Shown here: positions 11,601 to 21,500 of the stretch, in pieces
Layout: each line of letters begins with the position of its first letter
How positions within the stretch are numbered: the first letter of the stretch is position 1
Assembly (NCBI RefSeq): GCF_910592395.1
Contig: NC_088309.1
Coordinates: 22,198,599-22,262,598 of the forward strand
Length of the DNA: 64,000 nt
Source: Lineus longissimus
Lineage: Eukaryota > Nemertea > Pilidiophora > Heteronemertea > Lineidae
Direction of reading: 5' to 3'
The notes under the pieces: model-generated
Seen by the model: the letters and a program-made list of their open reading frames with translations, nothing else
Databases searched by the model: none
Told to the model about the DNA's origin: nothing
Translations under genes and position numbers: made by a program

Positions 11601-13040
11601 CATTAAGTCGGACCAGACTGGTCGGACCATGTTGGATTGACCTGGCATACTGGTATCCCGGGACTGGCCTGACGACTGCAACAGCTTTCGGTGCATTATG
11701 ACCCCATACAGCAAGTTGTTGTCACAACAATGCCACAGCCTTTCATAGTAACAGTCCTCAGTGATATTGTCACAACCAACAACTAGTTTTTAGAAACAGT
11801 GTCACAGGCTGTTACGGAGGTTGTCCTTGAGACCATCCAGCAAATTGGAAGGACAATACCACTGATATTGACCAATGGCTTCAGTTCAGTCCCAAGAGTT
11901 CGAGTCATTGTCATAGCCAATTCTTCTTATTGATTAGATGCATTTGCATTCATTTCTATTTCAGTGTTAGATCACCTTGGTGGCAGCACAGTAATGTCTG
12001 CATGTCTAAATATGGTTGTGAAATGGGCCGGATTTTGCCAGTATTAATCACAACCTGGGAGAGATTACCAATTGGTATCGACACTATCACAACCAATGCA
12101 ACTTCATACATACAGTCTCATAGCAGAGACTGTCTGAACAAAGTTTAGTAAGGAGCCGCAGTGGTGTAGAGGCTCTGGTTTCCGCCCGGCAGTACGAGGT
12201 CCCTGAATCGATCTCCAATGACAGTGTGAGACACCGGCAATTATCGTTAACCAATTCCACCTCACAAAAACCCTAAGCATCAGTACATCAGCAAGGTAAT
12301 AAATGACGCAACATTAACTATTTCATGACAGTGATTTGCTCTATTCTTGCGAATTATGTATTTACAAAATAAATTACCCGTAGAAGTACATGCAAAACAA
12401 AACCTTCTACAAAACTAACCTCAAATTGATCAGTTGGAAAACTTCTCACTAGCATTAGAACTTTTCATATAGTTTGTACTGCAATACGATTTTGATCAAT
12501 TCCTTTTCGGAAAAATGTGACCTATGACCTTGGCAACCCCATTTCTGTCTAAGTGTCAAGTGCCCAAAAGGACATACTCAGTATCATTTTATTAGCGAAA
12601 ATTTTAGATGAAACTTTATCAATAGTCGCTGCTGCGCTGCAAAGATATGATAAGTGAGATGACAATGTCCTTTATATGTAAACATATATATTGGGATACA
12701 GGTTGAATTGCACGAAAGTTACCACTGATGACAGTGATCTTCCCCGGAATGCTCTCTCCACACTTTTATGGTAACAAATAAGTCATGAAACTTAAGAGGT
12801 GAAGGGCATAACACTACTATTGCCACCTATTAGTATTGCTTTAAAACAGGGCCACAGATAAAATGCCCTCCAGTTTCTTTCATCACTTCTATGCACAGTG
12901 AACTTCCAAATTTGATTCCATTCACACAAATATAACAGAAACCTGCAATTTAAGCTAAATTACATAAAATACTTAATTCTCCATTCTCTCATAATGAAGC
13001 TTTGAAGGCTATAAATTATCTGATATTTACAAAATCTAAT
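11601..13040. other. Intergenic, 3' flank of WHAMM/JMY gene
   Basis: No coding exon seen. It holds a tRNA-derived SINE-like head (listed separately). The right part probably contains the 3' UTR of the WHAMM/JMY gene. Confidence 0.4.
12155..12260 (+). repeat. tRNA-derived SINE-like fragment
   Basis: TGGTGTAGAGG at 12162-12172 fits a Pol III box A. A degenerate box B (GGTCCCTGAATC...) follows about 35 bp later, in a tRNA-like 5' context (GCCGCAGTGG). No TSD or tail defined. Confidence 0.4.
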
Positions 13041-13146
13041 TCAATCATCAAAGTCACAAACAGATGCACCATCTTTCTCATCTGAAGACACGTTTTTGTG
13101 TTCACCAATTGTCCTGCCAATGGTGGCGAGTCCTTCATTATCTTCT
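13041..13146 (-). pseudogene. Fossil duplicate of WHAMM/JMY acidic-tail exon
   Basis: Just downstream of the WHAMM/JMY stop, the same strand again encodes an acidic tail ending SSDEKDGASVCDFDD-stop, clearly related to SSDEEDGAFDSDFDD-stop of the real last exon. Nucleotide similarity runs from the stop codon through the ATGCACCATC / TCATCTGAAGAC region. An in-frame TGA precedes it, so it cannot be reached from the upstream frame. It could be a decayed duplicate in the 3' UTR, or an alternative terminal exon using a weak acceptor (TTTATCTGAG). Confidence 0.65.
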
Positions 13147-13200
13147 TGAATAAAAGCTCAGATAAATGATTGATACAAAGCAACAGTCTTCAGAACCAAA

Positions 13201-16200
13201 TCAGTCATCAAAGTCACTGTCAAATGCACCATCCTCCTCATCTGAAGACGTGTTCGTATGTTTACCGATTCTTGTCAGCGCATCCTGTAACACTCGAATG
13301 TGTTCATCGCTGGCTGACGGCATCGAGCTCTTCATCCTCTCATCCTCTTCATCACCTGTGTGAACTTTACGGAGTTCGACACCTTGACGGATAAGAGCCA
13401 TCATGTCATTCACAGGATCCACTGCAGAATAGAAAAAAGGGTTCAATTTATGACCACACACACACACAAAGAGATATGCAATTAACCTTGTTTGGTGATG
13501 CTGAATGCAGTGTTTTGCTATACCTGGTGAAGTATCTTCTCCTTACGGTAATCTGAATGCCAGTTACATGTAACTAATTACATGCAGTAGGCTGAACATA
13601 CGCACTCTGAATTCCCTTTTATAAGATCAGACAAACTATACACTTTTCAGAAAGACAACAATAGAGGCAAGAAATCAACATTTGTCACTGACCTTATAAA
13701 GTAATAAGTAATAAGTATTTTTAGGCTTTTCTGCTATTTGGATACTCTTGAGACCTGAAGTGAGGAAAGACTCTCACCTGACTTTGGTTTCTGCTTGGCA
13801 TACGATTCTGCACTCCCAGCACGGCGTAACTTGGATTTCATGTCGCTGATATTCTTAGCATCAATTTGAAACTCTCTTGAAGGCTTGACATTTTCCTGGA
13901 CTGTTTCCAGGGGTTTGTTATCCTTCCGCCATGGTGACTGTTTGGGTGGTACTGGCAAGGGCGGAGGCATGGGTGCCTGTGGGGCAACTGGAGGTGGGGG
14001 TGGGGGAGGAGGGGGTGTTCTGCTTGGTGAGAAAGTTGCTGGTGTTGAAGGTGGTGGAGGTGGAGGGGGTGGAGGGGGAATCTCTGATGAAGGGGAGAAA
14101 TTTGCAGGGGTTGAAGGTGGGGCACGAGGGAAGGGGCTTGAGATGACTGGAAGACTGCCATGATCAGGTGTGTCGGTCCCTCTCTCCGTCTCTATGGTAA
14201 ATGTTGAGCTATAGGCACCACTATCCACCATAGACATAGGTTGACCAGGCTGGCGTTGGAATCTTGTTGGCCTCAGAGGCGGGCGACTCGGATATTTCTG
14301 GAAAATGAAAACGAACTCATTACTCACATAACAGGTTGCACTTCAATTAAGCCGATTCATAATCTGCAATTATCCATCTAAGGGAGACAACAGGTAAATG
14401 CCAGTTGGGCCAGATTAAGCTTCACAAAGTCTGCGATAGGTGTCTGTACTATCTAACAGTACATCGTCACACTCTTGTCTGAGGAACATTGTTTTAGGTT
14501 ATCACCCTTCAACACTTTCAAGTGCTTCTAAACTGCTATAAAGAGAGGTAACTAACTCTGCAACCATTCCCTCCTTACTCATTGGGTTCAAGTCTTGTTC
14601 TCGCCTGGCCAAACATACTTATCTACTTTTCGTATACAAAGTTAGATCATAATGATACAATATGATGCCTGGCCAAACATACATCTACTTTTCGTACCCA
14701 AAGTTAGATCATAATGATATAATATGATGCTCACCATTTTGTATTGCTTCAATCTTTCCAGGGTTTTCCTTCTTTCCTGCTGAATTCTTTCTTGATTTTT
14801 CTGTTGGTCATCTTGCTGCTTTTCCTTTTTCTGCAAGAACAAAACAGTAAACACGTTAAAAAATGTTTTCCTCTGGCCTGAAAAGATACTGCTTTTTTCT
14901 TGATCGATGAAACCTGTAGGCCTAGGCAAGGTCGCGGCTGCAAATCACCCCCCTTTTAAGTGAAAGGTGTTGAAGGACAGTCCCTTTACTTCTTCACTCA
15001 CCACTGTTATTGGTCGTTTCTTAGTCTTCTTCTCCTTTTCCTCTACCTTCTTCTTCTTCTTTTCCGCACGATCTTGGATGATTTTCTTTTTCTTATTTCT
15101 GATATTGGCTCGTCTCCTATAGATGGCACTAAGCTTTTGTTTGATGGCTAAGACCCTTGGATCAGTTACTTTCCCAGCTGGTTCATCTTCCGGACTCAGC
15201 TCTTCTTCATCCTCCACGGCATCATAAAAGACAACCTCTTCTTCGCTTTCTGAAATATCAATATGATAGATGACAAGTAGGGAATCACCATCTAATCTAG
15301 AATATAATAGGAATCAAATGACAACTTGGCTTAACATGAGTTGGATTGGATGCGGAAGACCACAATTCATAAATAGTGATAGGTTGACCAGGATAGTAAT
15401 AAGTTGTAAAACTAGCACTATGGAGAGTCAAACTAATACCTTTGATTGCATTCTGTATAACTTGTAACCTAAACTTCTGAAAATGCTCTTCTTCCTCTGT
15501 GATCCGTAAATGGGTGTCGTACACCTTCACTTGCCAGTCATAGACAGACTTTTCCAACTTTTCAAGTCTCTGTGAGAAATCGGAACCTTCTTCCAGACTG
15601 GCAATCTGTAACAGCAACACAGGACACAGAAGGATTACAAGAGGACCATTATAAAGGATGGGAGGGGTATTTGAGATAACTATTTCTACAATAACTGGAG
15701 TAAACAACCTTTAATACTTGTTCCGTACGAAGGGAGGCTACAAAAGAGGCTCACATGGGTTTTGGTTTCTTGACACTTCAGTTATGAATGGCAGCTTCAC
15801 AACTTCATATCCTCGACCTTTGCAAGACTGTTTGCAGTGGTTTGCAAGGATTGTCCAGCTGGACAAACAATAACGACAAAAGTGACTTCTGCGCCACAGT
15901 GTGGAGACTGGCTTCACAGCTTTATATCCATGCAGTGTTTGACCAAATAAGCCATACTGATATTTGCAAGATCTTGATTAAGACAGCTGCCTGGTCTTAC
16001 CTCCTGTTTGAGCTTATCTCTCTGGTTTTCACAACGTTTCTTTTCAGAATGTAACAACTGTTGTCTCTCCAGAGACAAGTCTTCCTCGACCCTAAAATGA
16101 ACAAAAACATTTTAGAAATATATTGAATTTGAAGCTAATTTTCAAGTCAGCAGCAATCCATTTGATCAATTACCACTATGATAGAGCTTTCAATTTTACA

Positions 16201-17590
16201 GTGAAAAATTGAGATAATTGGTGTAAATAGCAAAATAGGACAACGAAATTCTACATGTTGGATGAAATGTACCTGTGCCTCAAATCTACAACAATGAATC
16301 TTATATGAAACGACTCGACTCTATCCTTTAAAATCAAAACTAGGAGACCTGACAATTTTGACAAATCATTAAAACAGCTACAGGGGATACTTACCTTTCC
16401 AACCTTGGTCTGCCACTAAGAACAAATGCAGATTTTCCAAAGCTGTCTTTGTCACACAGTAAACGAGCTTTGACATCTGGAAAGGCAATACATACATCAC
16501 CAGTCATAATGTTTGCGCCATGTGATGAAATATTTTCAGGAGTTCAAGCTTTAGTGAAGTACGCACGGAGAATTATGCAGGGAGAAAAAGGTGTGCAAAC
16601 AGGTTAGTAAACTATTTCTTAAAAAAAGAAACTGACAAAATTGCTGTTCCTCTCATTTAAAGTCAACTTGTGACAGAATAGCTAGAAGAACATGTAAGCT
16701 ACTTACAACTTCTACTAATGCTTACCTTCCAAAATTTCTGTAGACTTTGTGTAGTACTTGATATAGACTTCTTGAATCATGTCCAAAGCCTGCGAATAGT
16801 GTGCCTGCCATTCAGTAAACATAGCTGCGTACTCGGCCTTGACACGATTCCCAATATTAGGATTCTTTAATTGTCTCTTAGCTTCTTGGACCTTGTTATA
16901 ACTAACTTCTCTCATGTCTAAAAACGGCTGTAGTTGGTAGTTATAAAGTCTTGCCAAAGCTACGTTGAGTTTAAACAAAGTCTCATCTTCTAGACTATAC
17001 ATTTCTGACATATCTAACATATTGATCGAACCATCTCGCAAGAATAAGATACTGCGCAATTCCTCTTCAGCACGACTGACTGCCTCATCATACTGTCGCT
17101 TCTTAAGCTCGCTCACATTTTCAAAATACTCCTCGTAAGTATGAGTCTCAAAGAGCGTTGACACAAGCAGAGACTGTCCACATATTTCAAGGGCTATTTT
17201 CAGAAACATTTCAATTAATTCACTGACGTTTTCTGGTGGCAACTCTGGAGTGCTAAACATAGCCATAAGACCTCTATGTTCTTGAGGAAGTTCAGGGAGA
17301 TATGGAGATAAACTTGGGTGCACTAGGCATAACTGTTCATGAATGCAACGTAAATCTCTAAATGAATACAATCCAGACCATCCAACGATTTCCGTATCGC
17401 TGGCTACTCGAGCACCTTCACGAGCAGTGACAGCGATCTTCTCCTCAACTTCATTATAAGCAACAATAAAGCTCAGCTTGCTGTGCTTTTCTTTTTCAAA
17501 GAATGGATGCTCTTTGATTGCTACCCAATCTTCTAAGCTGTCAACTTGATCAAATGTGAACTGCGTCACAGTAGACATTGTGGAAGCCAT
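13201..17590 (-). CDS. JMY/WHAMM: WHAMM/JMY-family actin nucleation-promoting factor
   Basis: Eight exons with consistent phases: 17590-16726, 16476-16395, 16091-16001, 15605-15440, 15249-15002, 14830-14735, 14297-13778, 13421-13201, giving 762 aa (human WHAMM is about 809, JMY about 980). The N-terminal membrane/regulatory region has DSLEDWVAIKE, FIVAYNEVEEKIAVTA and FLDMREVSYNKV. A long coiled coil follows, with the family signature EEEVVFYDAVEDEEEL and later QERRKTLERLKQYK. Next come two long polyproline runs (profilin binding). A canonical WH2 (NDMMALIRQGVELRKV) starts exon 8, then the connector HIRVLQDALTRI and an acidic end. A weaker WH2-like segment (ISDMKSKLRRAG) sits in exon 7. The usual Trp of the Arp2/3-binding acidic motif is replaced: the protein ends DSDFDD. 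The family activates Arp2/3 on ER-Golgi, tubulovesicular or autophagic membranes. Invertebrates usually have one such gene, so I do not split JMY from WHAMM. Confidence 0.93.
14603..14730. repeat. 64-bp tandem duplication beside a WHAMM/JMY splice donor
   Basis: Copies at 14603-14666 and 14667-14730 share GCCTGGCCAAACATAC, ATCTACTTTTCGTA and AGTTAGATCATAATGATA with few differences. The second copy abuts the donor of exon 6 (GT at 14734-14733 on the minus strand). Confidence 0.85.
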
Positions 17591-18587
17591 CGTGTGGGAC
17601 TAGGTGTGGGAGTAATGCCAGCGCACGTCTTGACTTATGGAAAACGTTGGTTCTTTCAACAACTCTCAACTGCGTCTGAAGAGAGAAAGGCATGAGATGG
17701 ATTATAGTTACACAATCTGACTGACACCGACAGTGACAATGTACTTTCAATTTCATCATCATCATCATCTGTACATGTACTACTGATGTACATCCAATAC
17801 ATACCACTTCCAGTACCACATATTTTATGCAATTTCTTTACACTTAGGCCAACCAAATCAGTACCAATAACAAGATAACACCGTAGTTTAGAATTTAAAC
17901 TTTATAATTACCATTTTATTCAACGCTACGCCATTTCTATTTGTATTTTTGAAGTGGGTTTCCCCAATGTGAAATCAATCGACTTGGCTATTCTTTACTC
18001 AGTGACCGATAGTTTAAATATAGAATCTAATTCCAATCAAATAGTTAATCAGGCAGTGTTCGTCACTCAAGTTTCACACGAATCCATGATAATGTCAATT
18101 TATGAAATTTCTAGTGTTATTTTGGAATCTTATCAGCCAAACAATATTCAGATATCAAATTTCTAAAGTTTGGAGGAGTCCCTGATATGACGTAATTGTA
18201 AGTCAAATAATTTTGGCGCCAATTGAAGTTTTCCTAATTTGAGAGAAAAATATTGCAAACAATAATAAAAACAGGTAAATCATTATCAGTAGAGGTGTAA
18301 ATTGTTGAAAATTATGTCTCTATAAATAAGGTAAAGCAATAAACTTTAAAATATTCATTAATTGCTCTATAGCCTAAAGAAACGTTTTTATTACACTTTT
18401 TCACAACAATACAGAATGTAAACCTTGTTACTCGGAGTCTTATCTTACACACAAATGTACAGCAGGTGCCCGACTCTAATCGTTCACCTAGCGATGAGGT
18501 TATTGGTTGTCAATATACACAGCCTGGGCAAGTTTGGAAGGGACACTCTCTAAAAAACACCGTATTTCACCTGTTTCCTCACTCAAG
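17591..18587. promoter_or_regulatory. Shared 5' region of WHAMM/JMY and CaMKIV
   Basis: Roughly 1 kb separates the divergent start codons. It contains a CRE-like TGACGTAA at 18188-18195 and an E2F-like palindrome TTGGCGCCAA near 18212. A short ATC repeat lies near 17755. Non-coding first exons may lie here. Confidence 0.4.
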
Positions 18588-21500
18588 ATGCCGAAGCCGA
18601 AGGACTGTGGTCAAGAATATTGGATAAGGGAAAGCAAAAAGGATGTAGAGTTGGAAGCTGTTTATGACATTGATAAAGAGCTGGGAAGGTTAGTACTGGT
18701 AGGATAGGAAGACTGAATCAGTGAATCTGATTCCTTCTAAGTTTCTTGCATCCCATACAAATTTGTCAGATACATAGTGCCATACACCATGTACACTGGA
18801 TTTGAACTGGGTCTGTGCACAGTAGCATGCAACAGGCCACTGACTCAAGAGTCAGTGTGGGCTAAAACAACATTGTTATGATTGTAAAATGTCCATGACA
18901 TGATGTCACATTGATGAAGGGTTAGGGCGATGGAGAAGGAACTAAAATCATTTTTATACATCATTGCACCAGTCTTGAGTCTCAAAACAAACCTAAGTAT
19001 AACGAACACTAGAAGAGATGGTATGATACTATATACAGTCTGGTTTCGCTGCTGGTTTGTTGTGGCCTTCAACGACTTCCTCTGACTGGTGTACAAGGAT
19101 GTCTATAGGTGCTATTTTGGTAAAATGTAATGCATTCTACCTTAACCCTTCACGGACCTTTCATGGTTAGGCCTACCTACCATGCTTACACTACAGCTCA
19201 CCATGCCTACTACTGACATGTGATTCAGTGGAGTGTCAGTATCCTGTGCACAGCTGGGAAAAGTGATAGTGCTATGGTTTATTATTGGTCATTGTATATT
19301 CCATTAACAAGGTTTCAATATCTATTTCTTCTGTTTCAGGGGTGCTACTTCTGTAGTCTACAAATGCTGTCAGAAAGGCACATCCACACCTTCTGCTGTC
19401 AAGGTAATTTCTAAGAAGGTAAGAATTGTTTTCATCAAGATAATAGGGGTAAAGTAACCTGTTACTCTACAAAGGTGCTTAAGTAAAACTTCTTTTCTAA
19501 GCAGCCATGGTGGCATAGTGGTAAGGATCTCTGACCAGCTGTCATGAGGTTCCTGGTTCTAATCCCCATTGTTGGAAAATAACAACAGCCTTGGAGATTT
19601 TTAAACCTGGGACATTTCAAACCCACTTTCCTCATGTTCATGTACTTTGTATTATCAATTTCAGGAAAACAAGAAAATTGTTCAAACAGAGACAGGCATA
19701 TTGTTGCGACTCAGTCATCCAAATGTAGTAAGTACTTTTGGTTTCTGGAAATTACCCCGCCGGTAAAATTTTGAGGGGCAGTGAATGTGACACAATATTT
19801 CGTGCTATCCTTTTCCCCTTGACCCACTTCCTGATTCTTATCATTGACTACATGTCAAGTTACAATGTGTTTCCTCTATTCCAGATAAGGTTAAAGGAAA
19901 TCTATGAGAAGCCCACTCAGATTGCCCTTGTTCTGGAGTTGGTGACAGGTGGTGAACTTTTTGACAGGTAAATAAGCATGATGATATAATGGTCACGTAT
20001 ACTTGACCTGTATTGTGATAGTTTTGACTTGGTAAGGTTGGAACAGTTATTATCGATAATAAAAATTTGGAAGTCAAAAAAGTCAAAAATCATCATCATT
20101 ACCGGTGACGAAACTCTGTTGGATTTTAGCCAGAGGCATACAGCTTTTTTTGCAAGGAGCTGCTAGTGTCAGCAGCCTGACACCTGGAAGCCCTGCTGTT
20201 TTCTTGTGCCCCCTGGTTCACCTGGGTGCTCCAATAAGCTACTGCTAACTTGTTATTTCCTGCTTGTCTAAAGACCAAGATTCTCTGTCCGACGAAAATG
20301 CCGACTTTCAAAGGTCAGTTATCTATGATACTGGCTTTGAAATCATTGATATTTTACAAATGCTAGATTTTTCTGTGCAGTCTTGCCCCAGGCTCTGTGA
20401 GCTTGTCAAACAATTGGTTTATTGATTAACTGATAGATCTTGTAGCCAGCATGTTTGATTAAAATTCTATAGCCTGAGGCATCAGTTCAATCTTAAGTTG
20501 TCAGTAAATTATTTATTTGTCAGCACAATGGCTTTGTTTTAACCCTTTCTGGGAGGGGAGAGGAAAAATGCTCCCAAAATTTTGAAACTTCTGGAGAAGA
20601 AGCACAGAAATTGAATGATGTTATTGAGGATCACCCATTCACTTCTAAAGGCAAACATAAAATATCCGTAGGTGATACTTTTCAATCACAAGTTACCGAG
20701 ACACTAGGAATTGAAATATTTGTCAGTTGTAAAATCTATTTTCAAATTTTTTTCCAGGATAGTAAGCAAAGGGTGGTACAGTGAAAGGGATGCAGCACAT
20801 TGCATCAAGGAAATATTGGATGCCATTGTGGTAGGTACCGCTGAGCATTTAGTCATTTGTCATGGTCTGTAGGGCTTTCCTTATCAAATTAGAGTAGTAA
20901 AATCTTTCATTTTCTCTAATATGACTTTCCCAATCACTTAGATCCATCAGTAACCAAAGTTGTTTTCGTCAGGTAAATGCGCTCGTGCTGCTGAAATTAT
21001 GTATTCTTCTTGAGTACAAGAAATAGTTGTTACCAATAATGCTTGCTCATAGGCCAACAGCCATCCATCCTATATTGATTTTCAACTGAGGTAAAACCAA
21101 TGAAAATGTATAAATGACCTTTGGGATTTGCTATACAGCATGAGGGAGAGAGGATTGTAGATTGTAAAAAGACCTGATATTGAATGTCCTTCAAATTTCC
21201 AAACAGAACTGTTAAGTTCATCTGATATTAATGGATTACTAAGGGAAATTGATTTTTGGTTAATGATGTAACATTTGTCATCTGTTTTTAACCAGTTGAG
21301 TTAAAAGTTCCTAAAAAGATTTCGTTCTCACAAAATTCAAACCCAGAAGATTTTTTTCCATGTTTTAGTATCTCCATGACAATGACGTCGTGCACCGAGA
21401 TTTAAAGGTAAGTTGGCCTGTATGTGGAGAAATCTTTATTCTCATTTAATAACACTGAGTGAATGTGTTTCAAAGGAGATGTGTTGGACAATCACAAAAG

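Noticed and set aside
13885-14163. Gly-rich open frame on the plus strand
   Set aside because: It is the antisense of the polyproline runs in WHAMM/JMY exon 7, with no splice or start support.
19503-19570. Functional tRNA gene
   Set aside because: Boxes A and B are good, but acceptor and anticodon stems do not pair convincingly. Treated as a SINE head.
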